A stretch of DNA of 64,000 nt, from assembly GCA_002315935.1 (NCBI GenBank), contig DCII01000039.1, forward strand, positions 10,211 to 74,210. The letters are read 5' to 3'. The position numbers and the translations under genes were made by a program. Numbering within the stretch: position 1 is the first letter of the stretch; each line of letters begins with the position of its first letter. This document shows, piece by piece, positions 34,763 to 43,151 of this stretch. The notes under the pieces were generated by a model, which searched no databases, was not told where the DNA came from, and saw only the letters and a list, made by a program, of their open reading frames with translations. This DNA is from Ruminococcaceae bacterium UBA1730. GTDB taxonomy: Bacteria > Bacillota > Clostridia > Oscillospirales > Acutalibacteraceae.

Positions 34763-35749
34763 ATGAGCAAAGAGCTTTCATTAATAAGCATCATCGTGCC
34801 TGTCTACCGGGTTGAAAAGTATCTGCCAACCTGTGTGGATTCACTTATTCAGCAAACATATTCCAACCTTGAATTTATTCTGAATGACGATGGCTCATGC
34901 GATTCGAGTGCAGAAATTTCAGACGAATACGCATTGAATGATGAAAGATTCATCATTATTCATCAGACAAATGCCGGTCAGGCCTGTGCACGGAACAGAG
35001 CATTGCAGATTTCAAACGGGGATTATATTTCATATGTAGATTCAGACGACTGCATCACCAAAGATTGCTGTTTCAAATTGCTGAACACTCTGAAAAAAGA
35101 GAATGTGAACTGTGCTTTCGGTTCTTTTCTTGAGGGAGACAATCCCGGTGACTTGAACGAACATACGGCTCAGGCCTCCCGCAAAACATATACCATTGAC
35201 GAAGACGGCTTAAGTGCTATATTATCAAATACAACATCCCATGTCGGATGGTGTGTATGGAGTGCTGTTTACTCCCGATACATACCGTTTGAGCATCCGT
35301 TCACCGAAGGAAAATACTACGAGGATAATGAAGTTTCTCCCAAATGGTTATATGCCGCCAAAACTATTGCTTTAACAGAGGATAAACTTTATTTTTACAG
35401 AATAAACCCCACCGGAACAACCAAAGCCGGTGTTTCATTGAGAACAACGGATTATCTGTGGGCTTTATCCCGTCAGATTCGTTTTTACAGAAAAGTCGGT
35501 TTTAAAAAAATTGCAAAAAAAACATACAAACGGTATTTTGATAATTTCTTTCCCTTTTTTAATACTGTAAAACAAGGCTCTTACAGCCATGATATTATCA
35601 AAAAAACGGAAATTAACGCATGGAAGGTTTTTGCAATTAATTCTTCATTGTTGTCGCTGAAGGAAATCTATAATATGTTTATGGAATTATGCCATACATC
35701 TGTTAACCCGTTACTTCAAAAAATCAGAGATATGAGGGGAAGAAAATGA
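34763..35749 (+). CDS. Family 2 glycosyltransferase
   Basis: This 328-residue GT2 enzyme has SLISIIVPVYRVEKYLPTC, ILNDDGSCDSS, QACARNRAL and SYVDSDDC (Asp93-x-Asp95-Asp96). YEDNEVSPKWLY supplies the acidic base region. AGAAAGGACAG at 34749-34759 precedes the ATG. Its end overlaps the next gene by 4 bp (ATGA), so the two are translationally coupled. Confidence 0.9.
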   Translation: MSKELSLISIIVPVYRVEKYLPTCVDSLIQQTYSNLEFILNDDGSCDSSAEISDEYALNDERFIIIHQTNAGQACARNRALQISNGDYISYVDSDDCITKDCCFKLLNTLKKENVNCAFGSFLEGDNPGDLNEHTAQASRKTYTIDEDGLSAILSNTTSHVGWCVWSAVYSRYIPFEHPFTEGKYYEDNEVSPKWLYAAKTIALTEDKLYFYRINPTGTTKAGVSLRTTDYLWALSRQIRFYRKVGFKKIAKKTYKRYFDNFFPFFNTVKQGSYSHDIIKKTEINAWKVFAINSSLLSLKEIYNMFMELCHTSVNPLLQKIRDMRGRK

Positions 35750-36531
35750 TACCAAAAACAATTCATTATTGCTGGTTCGGGAAAAATCCTTTGCCGCAGA
35801 TTGCTGTCAAGTGCATTGAGAGCTGGAAAAAATACGCCGGCGACTTTCAGATTGTTGAGTGGAACGAGGATAATTTTGATGTTTCGCAGGCACCTGAATA
35901 TGTTAAACAGGCTTATCAGGAAAAAAGGTGGGCTTTTGTTTCCGACTACGCAAGGTTGAAGGTAGTTTATGACAATGGCGGAATCTATCTGGACACCGAT
36001 GTTGAATTGGTACGAAGCATAGACAAATTGTTAGACAATAACGCCTATTTTGCCATGGATCAGAAATGTTTGGTAGCAAGCGGATTAGGCTTCGGAGCAG
36101 TTAAAGGAGCACCAATTTTGCTCGATATTATGAAGCAATATGAAACGCTCTCCTTCTTCAACGAAAACCGAGAACCAAATCCTACCCCCTGCCCGATAAC
36201 GGAGACTGCCGTATTAAAAAAACACGGGTTGCAACAAACAGATTCCGTGCAGACACTTGAAAACTCCGTTGTTGTTTTTCCGTGGGAATACTTTGACCCT
36301 ATGGACAGAGACTTCGGAAAAATTAAAAAGACCCGTAATACATATTCCATTCATCATTACAGTGCCTTATGGAAATCCGAGGAAGAGCAAAAAAAGCGTA
36401 AGGAATGGGTAGAATATAACAAAAAAGAAAGACTGGACTCTATCAAGCATCTTCCAAACAGAATTTTAAAATCCGTTTTCGGTGAAAAGTTTTATCAACA
36501 TATTAAAACAATTGTTAAAAGACATAAATGA
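35746..36531 (+). CDS. Family 32-like glycosyltransferase
   Basis: The 261-residue protein starts IPKTIHYCWFGKNPLPQ, typical of the Gly_transf_sug (OCH1/GT32) family. WAFVSDYARL and the metal-binding YLDTDVEL (Asp83-x-Asp85) follow. HHYSALWK is found near the C-terminus in many capsule GT32 proteins. No membrane segment is seen. It is coupled to the GT2 gene before it (ATGA overlap). Family members use various donors, including UDP-Gal and GDP-Man. Confidence 0.9.
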   Translation: MIPKTIHYCWFGKNPLPQIAVKCIESWKKYAGDFQIVEWNEDNFDVSQAPEYVKQAYQEKRWAFVSDYARLKVVYDNGGIYLDTDVELVRSIDKLLDNNAYFAMDQKCLVASGLGFGAVKGAPILLDIMKQYETLSFFNENREPNPTPCPITETAVLKKHGLQQTDSVQTLENSVVVFPWEYFDPMDRDFGKIKKTRNTYSIHHYSALWKSEEEQKKRKEWVEYNKKERLDSIKHLPNRILKSVFGEKFYQHIKTIVKRHK

Positions 36532-36605
36532 TGTCCGTAAGAAAAATCTTATTAACATTATTTTGTTTTCTATCATAAATCATCACAATACAAAGAGGTA
36601 TTTTT

Positions 36606-37442
36606 ATGTTTTTTTTAGTGCCGACTTGCGGTCTTTGCAACAGAATGAGGGTAATTGGTAATTATTATAAATTATCAAAAGAACTGAATAAAAAATTAGT
36701 TGTGTTATGGTTCTGCGAAAATGGTATGACAATTAAATCAAACGAGCTTTTTTCATTACCTGATGATATTCGGATAATAAATATAAAAAAGCTCAAAAAA
36801 ATTATTTATAAACTACTTGATATATTAAAGAATAGATGTAGCTTGGGAAGAATAATACAGCTGTATGACGATGATATGTTAAAGCTCAGAGAATCAACTC
36901 ATTCTGACATTGTGGATTTTTTTGCGAAGCATCGCAACATTTACGCTGAAACTTGCATTAATTTGGAATATACAACTTTAGACATCTTTAAACCAACAGC
37001 TAATGTTCAGGAAAGCGTTGATAAAATAAAGAATAACTTGTTATGGGATAATAAAATAATCGGTATACACATCAGGCGAACAGATAATACCTGGTCAATA
37101 GCCGGAAGCCCTACAGCTCTTTTCGAAAATGAAATAGTCAATTGTTTAAAAACAAATCCAAATCAGCGTTTCTTTTTGGCAACAGATTCAGTTGATGAAA
37201 AAAAGGCGTTCATTGATAAATTCGGAAAAGAACACATATTGACAATTGATAATATTAATCTGTCACGCGAAGAGGATAAAGGTCAGGTTGATGCCTATGT
37301 AGAACTTCTTGTTCTTGCTTCCTGCAAAGAAATATGGGGCAGTTATTTGAGTTCGTATTCCAGAGTCGCATCAGAAATAGGAAAAGTTGAACTGAAGGTT
37401 TTAAAAAATGAACACTCCGGTGTTTCTTTCCAAACTCTGTAA
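36606..37442 (+). CDS. Fucosyltransferase-like GT-B protein
   Basis: The 278-residue protein has an early GLCNRMR (9-15) and, in the second half, IIGIHIRRTDN with HIRRTD at 155-160. A His-x-Arg-Arg-x-Asp motif at this place binds the GDP-sugar in alpha-1,2/alpha-1,6 and O-fucosyltransferases (GT11, GT23, NodZ). The C-terminal third has DAYVELLVLASCKEIWGS, which also fits that superfamily. Overall similarity to any named family is not clear. AGAGG at 36593-36597 precedes the ATG. The sequence is noticeably A/T-rich, suggesting separate acquisition. GDP-fucose supply genes are not in the window. Confidence 0.65.
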   Translation: MFFLVPTCGLCNRMRVIGNYYKLSKELNKKLVVLWFCENGMTIKSNELFSLPDDIRIINIKKLKKIIYKLLDILKNRCSLGRIIQLYDDDMLKLRESTHSDIVDFFAKHRNIYAETCINLEYTTLDIFKPTANVQESVDKIKNNLLWDNKIIGIHIRRTDNTWSIAGSPTALFENEIVNCLKTNPNQRFFLATDSVDEKKAFIDKFGKEHILTIDNINLSREEDKGQVDAYVELLVLASCKEIWGSYLSSYSRVASEIGKVELKVLKNEHSGVSFQTL

Positions 37443-37487
37443 AACCGGTTATCCGATTGTGAAATTCCATAATCTTGGAGAATGAAT

Positions 37488-38162
37488 ATGAAAGATACAA
37501 TAGTAAATATCATTAAAAAAATTTACAAAATAATTGAGAATAGACTCTACCGAAAACACTGTGAGCTTTACTATGAAATCTACACCGATTATTTTCGAAG
37601 ATACGGCGATGATAAAATCAGTTATCGCTCAATAAAACGGATTTTAAAAGATGAATATTACGGTGAATACGGATTCAGATTCGTTTTATGGTATCGCTTT
37701 GCACAGCACGCAAACGAATTTTCATCGTCTGTCAGAAATAAAATTCTGAATCAGTATCGGCGTGTTTCTCTTGATTACGGCGTTGAAATTGATGATGGAA
37801 CTGAAATCGGCAAAGGCTTCATTGTCTGGCACACAAACGGAATAGTCATTAACCGAAATGCGGTTATAGGCGATAATTTTGAAATTCTCCAACAGGTTAC
37901 CATCGGAAACGGAAGCACCAAGGAAGGAGAAAAAGAGCTTGCTCCATGCATAGGAAACAATGTTTCGATATATGCAGGTGCTAAGGTAGTCGGCAACATC
38001 AGAATCGGCAACAATGTTTCTATCGGAGCAAACGCAGTTGTTATAAAAGATATTCCCGAAAATTGCACAGCCGTCGGAGTGCCGCAAAAAATTATTCACG
38101 CACAAGAAAAAGAAGTAACCAACGGGAACTATTTGTCTTTCGAGGAATGGAAGAAATTATAA
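37488..38162 (+). CDS. Serine-acetyltransferase-like hexapeptide transferase
   Basis: The start ATG 37488 is favoured over 37482 because TTGGAG at 37475-37480 is well spaced for it (224 residues). About 100 N-terminal residues are helical and basic. The beta-helix then begins VSLDYGVEIDDGTEIGKGF, and the WHTNGIVIN segment has the His of the serine O-acetyltransferase group. VTIGNG, IGNNVSIYAGAKVVGNIRIG and IGANAVVIKDIPENC complete the coils. In a polysaccharide cluster such enzymes usually acetylate a sugar hydroxyl rather than serine. A cysteine-synthesis role is unlikely since no cysK-like gene is near. Confidence 0.82.
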   Translation: MKDTIVNIIKKIYKIIENRLYRKHCELYYEIYTDYFRRYGDDKISYRSIKRILKDEYYGEYGFRFVLWYRFAQHANEFSSSVRNKILNQYRRVSLDYGVEIDDGTEIGKGFIVWHTNGIVINRNAVIGDNFEILQQVTIGNGSTKEGEKELAPCIGNNVSIYAGAKVVGNIRIGNNVSIGANAVVIKDIPENCTAVGVPQKIIHAQEKEVTNGNYLSFEEWKKL

Positions 38163-38245
38163 AACGGTATTTAAACTACAATCATGAGAAAGAAAATCAA
38201 AAAGTTAATTTTAAAAAAAATCACAAAAAAGAAGAAGTGGATTTA

Positions 38246-38974
38246 ATGGAGAGTAAGAAAGGTTTCCTGACAGTTGCCACCGGCAAAGAACACTATTATC
38301 AGATTGCTGCAAATCTGTTGGAATCATACCGCTATTGTACGCCTGAAGATGAAAGACTGCCTTTTGCAATACTTTGCGATCAAGAAAATGAATATACAAA
38401 AAAGTTTGATAAAGTAATCATTATTGACAATCCGAATTTTTCTTATCTGGATAAAATCGAAATGTTACGCCTTGCACCGTTTGAACAAAATATTTTCATT
38501 GATGCAGATTGTCTTGTTTACAATCCGATAAACTATCTGTTTGATAAATTTAACGGCTTGACCGGAGTTCGGTTTATCGGCGACACTTTACCGCTTAATA
38601 CAAAAAACGGATGGTTTTTATACGATGATATTGGTGAATACAAAAATTCAATATCATTTATTCCGAATTTTCACGGAGGTATGTTTTATTTCTCAAATGA
38701 TGAAATGACAAAAAGAGTCTATAATATGGCATTGGAAATAAATCGTGATTATTATAAATATAAATTTCATCTTTTTGAAAAGCCTGCTGATGAACCGATA
38801 TTTGCCTTATGCATTTCTGTATTAAATCTCAAGCCTGTTTATCCGGACGAAGAAACAAAACGCTCCTTGGTTTTTGCTCCTTCATATAAAAAAACAAGAT
38901 GTAACATTTTGAAGCATAAACTGCAGATTATAAGCGATAATAAAAAATCGATTGATTATAATATTCTTCATTAG
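38246..38974 (+). CDS. GT-A glycosyltransferase, GT8-like, last gene of the operon
   Basis: The 242-residue reading starts at ATG 38246; longer upstream readings only run through the previous gene. GFLTVATGKEHYYQIAANLL resembles the N-terminus of GT8-like proteins. KIEMLRLAPFEQNIFIDADC carries the Asp-x-Asp pair (86 and 88), and PNFHGGMFYF follows. A PADEPIFALCI segment is in the place of the acceptor-binding region. The protein is short but complete. GAAGAAGTGG lies 7 bases before the start. No clear terminator follows. Confidence 0.7.
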   Translation: MESKKGFLTVATGKEHYYQIAANLLESYRYCTPEDERLPFAILCDQENEYTKKFDKVIIIDNPNFSYLDKIEMLRLAPFEQNIFIDADCLVYNPINYLFDKFNGLTGVRFIGDTLPLNTKNGWFLYDDIGEYKNSISFIPNFHGGMFYFSNDEMTKRVYNMALEINRDYYKYKFHLFEKPADEPIFALCISVLNLKPVYPDEETKRSLVFAPSYKKTRCNILKHKLQIISDNKKSIDYNILH

Positions 38975-39474
38975 CAAAATCTTAATACTTTTCTTCCTCT
39001 CTATAAACGGGAAGTCGGTTTTCTTTATAACAGAAAATGTCGCATCAATATCATCCTTATTGAAATTAAGTTTATTTCAAAACAAATGCAGTTAAATTTG
39101 AAAAATTCTCTCAAAAATAATAAGGAAAGGCTCAGCGTGTACATTACAAACCATCAGAAAGTCAGAAAACTTCTTCGGAAAATTAAATCGTGTTTAGGGG
39201 GCAATTGAAAGTGAATATACTGATATCTGTCGATAAAATCTAATTAGAATATGCGAAAACCATGTTGTTTTCTTTAAATCAGACCACAGAAAGAACTTCT
39301 ATTGTCTGAAAGTCCGATTAGTACAAGGTCATATTTTTGAATATCTTACTAAAACTTTGCACTTTTATTTATTTTTATTTTTTTCAAAACTCCGTGATAA
39401 AACAAAAATGGTTTTAAAAATCAAAAATTAGGTATCTTTCAGTCGTTACTTGTTTCATTTATTCAGGTGAATTT
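38975..39474. other. 500-bp A/T-rich gap between polysaccharide operon and VanZ genes
   Basis: I see no convincing gene, terminator or mobile-element end here. A possible 23-codon frame from GTG 39138 (VYITNHQKVRKLLRKIKSC) has AAGGAAAGG before it. It is too short to call and may be a decayed gene tail. The right end carries GGTGA before the VanZ ATG. Confidence 0.5.
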
Positions 39475-40008
39475 ATGTTCTGGTTTATTTATCAATTATC
39501 GTTTGAGGTTGTGGCGGCGGCAATGGCTTTATTCGTCTGCGTTTGGGCAATTGCCATGCGGCTGATTTCAAAATTCAATCGCAAAGCCATAAAGCTCATC
39601 AACATAATTTTTGCCGTTGTGTCATTCATGGGCATAACTTACATCACACTTATGCGTTCTCCCGAAGAAAACCGGGAGCTGATGCTTATGCCCCTTCACT
39701 CATTTGTCGAAGCAAGGGAGCAGGTTGAAATTTACCGCTCTATGCTTATGAATATCGCTCTGTTTTTGCCTCTCGGAGCAACTCTTCCGTTTGCACTCGG
39801 CAAGTCAAAACCAATAAAAACAGCCATTCTGACCGCATTCATCCTTTCGGTGATAATAGAAGCATTGCAGTTTGCATTTAAACTCGGCAGATGCGAAACA
39901 GATGATGTTCTCTGTAACACTCTCGGCGCCGCAATCGGCGGATTATCATATTTTTTCTCGGAGAAACTGACCAAATGGAAAACAAAAAAAGCATTAAAGA
40001 AAAAATAA
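39475..40008 (+). CDS. VanZ family membrane protein
   Basis: The 177-residue protein has four hydrophobic helices. The VanZ hallmark is seen between helices: MNIALFLPLGATLPF (about 88-102), and SVIIEALQFAFKLGRCETDD (about 121-140) with the conserved acidic pair after a Gly-Arg. A basic KKALKKK tail follows. VanZ gives low-level teicoplanin resistance in its first described setting, and many homologues are of unknown envelope function. The gene overlaps a second, different VanZ gene by 34 bp. Confidence 0.88.
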   Translation: MFWFIYQLSFEVVAAAMALFVCVWAIAMRLISKFNRKAIKLINIIFAVVSFMGITYITLMRSPEENRELMLMPLHSFVEAREQVEIYRSMLMNIALFLPLGATLPFALGKSKPIKTAILTAFILSVIIEALQFAFKLGRCETDDVLCNTLGAAIGGLSYFFSEKLTKWKTKKALKKK

Positions 40009-40448
40009 GAATTATTTCTCTCATTTTCACCATTGCGGTTATGGGAGTAATCTTCTTTTTCTCATCTCAGCCCGGCACGGAATCAGATAATGTCAGCATA
40101 TCGTTGACCTCTCTCCTTTTTTCGGCAGATTTGGGATTGATTCTTAACAGCCTTGTTCGCAAAATTGCCCATATGCTTGAATATATGGCACTCGGTGCAC
40201 CGCTTTATATTTTCTTTTTCACCATAAAGGGTCGCAAATCCTCTACCGCAGTAATTTCAATTGCCATATCAGTGTTATATGCCGTAAGTGATGAGCTTCA
40301 TCAGCTGTTTGTTCCCGGAAGGGCCTGTGGAATAAGAGATATGCTTATTGATTCTCTCGGTGCAGCACTATGCATAACGGTGCTCCATCTGCTTTCAAAA
40401 AATTTTGAAAAATATGTTTCAAAAATTAAAAGCAAAAAATCTCAATAA
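39975..40448 (+). CDS. Second VanZ family membrane protein
   Basis: The 157-residue protein starts inside the end of the first VanZ gene. After a first helix ending FFFSSQPG it has RKIAHMLEYMALGAPLY, the usual VanZ KxxH-x2-EY motif. SDELHQLFVPGRACGIRDM (about 107-125) matches the conserved E-x2-Q-x3-GR-x4-D block. Four helices are predicted by eye. It is the shorter 'YfiM/AcfC-like' VanZ form rather than the longer first copy. The two probably act together in the cell envelope. Confidence 0.88.
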   Translation: MENKKSIKEKIRIISLIFTIAVMGVIFFFSSQPGTESDNVSISLTSLLFSADLGLILNSLVRKIAHMLEYMALGAPLYIFFFTIKGRKSSTAVISIAISVLYAVSDELHQLFVPGRACGIRDMLIDSLGAALCITVLHLLSKNFEKYVSKIKSKKSQ

Positions 40449-40453
40449 ATCAT

Positions 40454-40483
40454 TTGACAAAACAGGTGTCATAATGTTATAAT
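40454..40483 (+). promoter_or_regulatory. Promoter of the sorted surface protein gene
   Basis: A perfect TTGACA (40454-40459), an 18-bp spacer and a perfect TATAAT (40478-40483) lie 52 bp before the ATG at 40536. TGGAGG at 40523-40528 is the ribosome site. It is among the strongest promoters in the window. Confidence 0.8.
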
Positions 40484-40535
40484 GAAAACAGTCTAAACAA
40501 ATATATTCAAATATATATACTTATGGAGGAAAATT

Positions 40536-41036
40536 ATGAAAAAGATAATTGCAATCTGCCTTGTTTTTGTCCTTGTAAGTGTTGCTTTTGCAGCTGCACC
40601 TGCATCTGCTTACAAAAAGAAGACAGCCACTACCAAGAATTATGTCAGTCCCGTTGCACCGACATGGCCGGGTGACGATGATGACGACGACGATGAAGAC
40701 AACAGAAGAGGATATCCACCCGCCGGAACCAATCCGGACGGAAGCGTAATAGGCGCCGAAAAAGGCAGTGTTTTAGGCGGAGGTTATACAAGAAACCCTG
40801 CTCTTACCAGATACAGCTTCGGAAACTTTTTCTCCGGCGACAGCAATAACGGCAAGGATGATCCGAACAGCCCGAACTATACCGGCAAGGTTAATGTTTC
40901 AAAGGACGGCTCTTCAAAATCTCCCGATACTGCAACAGGTCCGAATTACGCTCCTGTAATCGTAGCCGTTGTTACTCTTATCGGAACCTTTGCATTTGCC
41001 GGAACTGCTCTTAAGAAGAAAGAAAGCTCAAATTAA
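40536..41036 (+). CDS. Secreted low-complexity protein with a sortase-type sorting signal
   Basis: The 166-residue protein has a signal peptide (KKIIAICLVFVLVSVAFAAA, cleavage likely after ASA near residue 25). An acidic run of seven Asp near residues 47-53 and a Gly/Asn/Ser/Pro-rich middle without a fold follow. The C-terminus reads SPDTATG (129-135), then about 20 hydrophobic residues, then KKKESSN. This matches the three-part cell-wall sorting signal with SPDTA in place of LPXTG. A sortase gene lies 215 bp downstream. It has its own strong promoter and terminator, so it may be abundant. Its role is unknown: perhaps a small wall-bound spacer or assembly factor. Confidence 0.8.
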   Translation: MKKIIAICLVFVLVSVAFAAAPASAYKKKTATTKNYVSPVAPTWPGDDDDDDDEDNRRGYPPAGTNPDGSVIGAEKGSVLGGGYTRNPALTRYSFGNFFSGDSNNGKDDPNSPNYTGKVNVSKDGSSKSPDTATGPNYAPVIVAVVTLIGTFAFAGTALKKKESSN

Positions 41037-41038
41037 CG

Positions 41039-41193
41039 AAACACTGATTAAATCGGCAAGCAAGATTTTTGAGTATGTTTTAGTGCAAATAGGCACAAAG
41101 CCGCAGATATACTTTGTATATTTCAAGGTTTTTGTAACGGATTTCACGCTAAAACAGACCGAAAATATACGACGACGCATTTATTTAGCGTTT
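41039..41193 (+). repeat. MITE-like repeat, copy A (full-length)
   Basis: The 155-bp element begins AAACACTGATTAAATCGG immediately after the stop of the surface protein gene. It ends CATTTATTTAGCGTTT. The ends form an imperfect inverted repeat: 11 of the first 14 bases match the complement of the last 14. The outer parts recur at 50545-50610 in opposite orientation. It contains no gene. It looks like a small non-autonomous mobile element. Confidence 0.7.
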
Positions 41194-41211
41194 ACCTAAA
41201 ATAACAAAATG

Positions 41212-41237
41212 AAAAGGGCCGTCCAAGGCCCTTTTTT
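41212..41237 (+). terminator. Rho-independent terminator
   Basis: AAAAGGGCC (41212-41220) pairs with GGCCCTTTT (41227-41235) around a GTCCAA loop, followed by more T. It ends the surface protein transcript and lies 14 bp before the sortase ATG. Confidence 0.85.
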
Positions 41238-41251
41238 GTTCAGGTGATTTT

Positions 41252-41998
41252 ATGAAAAAATCAAGATATTTTCTCTGTCTGCTGACTGCATTGTGTCTTC
41301 TGCTTTCTTCGGGATGTTCGCTTTTCGAAAAGACAACCGAACCGGTCACTCAACAGGTTACTGTTGCCGAAACAACAACGCAGGATGACCCTTCAAGGCT
41401 TCCCGAATGCCCTGTTGACCTGAGGGATTATATGGCAGAAAATATGGAAGTATATGCTTATATAGTCATTCCCGGCACAAATATTTCTTATCCCGTTGTT
41501 CAGAGCCGCAAGGATGATAATTATTATCTTCGCCGTAACTGGAAGGGAAAAAGAGAATCAAGCGGATGTATTTTCTCTCAATCTGCTAACAACATATACT
41601 TTACTGACCCCATTACCGTGCTATATGGTCACAACACTGACCAGGGCAATATGTTCAGCGAGCTTCTTAATTATAAGGATGAAAAATTCTTTTCGGAGCA
41701 TAATCTTATTTATGTGTATGTTCCGAACGGCACACTTGTTTATCGCATTTTCTCGGCGCACACCTTCGATGACCGCCACATTCTGAATTCATATGATTTT
41801 TCAAATCCTGAGGTTCTTGCGGAATTTCAGCAAACTCTGATTAATCCACCTGTGGTTGAGAAAACGCTTTTGGACGGCATCATTCTTTATCCCGACAGCC
41901 AGATTCTTACTCTCTCAACCTGTGCAGAACCGATAAGCGGCTGCAAATCAAGGTATCTTGTTAACGGAGTGTTGATTAATTATGTTTTCGAGAATTAA
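41252..41998 (+). CDS. Class B-like sortase
   Basis: The 248-residue enzyme has the sortase catalytic triad in order. His127 is in VLYGHNTD, Cys224 in LTLSTC and Arg234 in KSRYLV. The TLSTC signature and the SQSANNIYFTDP insert suit class B. The N-terminus is a secretion signal (FLCLLTALCLLLSSGC) whose Cys22 after Ser-Ser-Gly could be a lipoprotein site, although Ser at -3 is not ideal. A Thr-rich linker follows. The likely client is the SPDTA protein upstream. The gene overlaps the LCP gene by 17 bp, linking protein sorting and polymer attachment. Confidence 0.9.
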   Translation: MKKSRYFLCLLTALCLLLSSGCSLFEKTTEPVTQQVTVAETTTQDDPSRLPECPVDLRDYMAENMEVYAYIVIPGTNISYPVVQSRKDDNYYLRRNWKGKRESSGCIFSQSANNIYFTDPITVLYGHNTDQGNMFSELLNYKDEKFFSEHNLIYVYVPNGTLVYRIFSAHTFDDRHILNSYDFSNPEVLAEFQQTLINPPVVEKTLLDGIILYPDSQILTLSTCAEPISGCKSRYLVNGVLINYVFEN

Positions 41999-43076
41999 AT
42001 ATATCAACTATCCATCCTTTGCACGCAAAAAAATGATAGAAAAAGAAAAGAAGAAAAATAAAAAAAACAGGTCCGTCATAAAGACTATTCTTACAGTTAT
42101 TCTTCTGATTTTTATCCTGCTTGCCGCCGCACTGACGGTATCGTGGTTCAAGGGCCGTTCAGCCGCCAAAAGCGAAGCGACTCTCGATTCCGATGCAGTT
42201 GTTCTGGAAGATGAGCCGGCTCCGGTTATCACTAATTCGGGCGAAGTAATCACTTACAAGGGAACAACCTATTCCTACAACAGCAACATAGTAACCTTTG
42301 CATTTATAGGCATTGATAAAGCGACCATGGGACTGGACAACGGAATTGTCGGCACGGGCGGCCAATCGGATACCATCGCAATTCTCGCCTATGATGTTTC
42401 AACCGGCGGTTCAAAGATTATCGTTGTTCCCAGAGAAACAATGGTTGATGTCAGCACATTCGATATAAACGGCTGCTATCTCGACATTAAGAAAATGCAG
42501 ATATGCCTTGCATACGCTTACGGAGACGGTGCGAAAACGAGCTGTGAAAATGCTCTCAGCAGTATCAGCCGTCTGCTATTCGGAATGAAAATCAATCACT
42601 ATATTGCTCTTGACCTTGAAGGCTTGGTTGCTGTCAATGACGCTGTCGGCGGAGTTGATGTTACCTGCCTTGAAACCATAGGTCAATTCAAGGAAGGCGA
42701 AAGAATTACTCTTCTCGGCCAAATGGCTGACCAATATGTCCGTGACAGAAGAAAAGATATTGTGGACGCCGACACATTCCGCCGTGCAAGACAGAAACAG
42801 TATATCGAATCCTTCGTCAGCAAAACAATGGGTCTTATCAAAAAAGATTTTACCCTTGTTCCGAGTCTATGGACAAAGGCTTCAGACTACATGGTTACCG
42901 ACCTGACGGTTAATGATGCAACCTATCTTGCTTCCGTTGCTCTCAGCAGAAGCTTCACCCTCGGCGAATTCAAAACAGTACCCGGTACCTATGCCATGGG
43001 TAAGGATTTCGTAGAATACACGCCTGACACCGATGCCCTCTTTGAGCTTATTCTTGATACTTTTTATAATAAGTAA
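41982..43076 (+). CDS. LytR-CpsA-Psr (LCP) family wall-polymer ligase
   Basis: This 364-residue membrane-anchored protein has a very basic cytoplasmic lead (KEKKKNKKNR) and one transmembrane helix at about 37-53. The LCP domain shows FAFIGIDK (about 105-112), GGQSDTIAILAYD with the conserved Asp, IVVPRETMVDV (Arg that binds pyrophosphate), and a C-terminal QYVRDRRKDIVDADTFRRAR. LCP proteins transfer undecaprenyl-linked glycopolymers to peptidoglycan. It sits about 3 kb after the polysaccharide operon and overlaps the sortase gene, so it is a good candidate for attaching that polymer to the wall. Confidence 0.92.
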   Translation: MFSRIKYINYPSFARKKMIEKEKKKNKKNRSVIKTILTVILLIFILLAAALTVSWFKGRSAAKSEATLDSDAVVLEDEPAPVITNSGEVITYKGTTYSYNSNIVTFAFIGIDKATMGLDNGIVGTGGQSDTIAILAYDVSTGGSKIIVVPRETMVDVSTFDINGCYLDIKKMQICLAYAYGDGAKTSCENALSSISRLLFGMKINHYIALDLEGLVAVNDAVGGVDVTCLETIGQFKEGERITLLGQMADQYVRDRRKDIVDADTFRRARQKQYIESFVSKTMGLIKKDFTLVPSLWTKASDYMVTDLTVNDATYLASVALSRSFTLGEFKTVPGTYAMGKDFVEYTPDTDALFELILDTFYNK

Positions 43077-43103
43077 CGCTCTTCAGCGTTTTCTTAGATT
43101 TAA

Positions 43104-43148
43104 CCCCCAAATAATCCTGCTTTGTGACGGATTATTTGGGGGTTACAG
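43104..43148 (+). terminator. Strong terminator between LCP gene and iorB
   Basis: A perfect 14-bp stem (43104-43117 with 43129-43142) around an 11-base loop is followed by TTACAGTTTTT. It ends the plus-strand envelope genes. The symmetrical stem may also work for the convergent iorB transcript. Confidence 0.85.
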
Positions 43149-43151
43149 TTT

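Noticed and set aside
39138..39209. 23-codon frame with a possible ribosome site in the 500-bp gap
   Set aside because: Too short and without similarity; kept only as a note in the gap entry.
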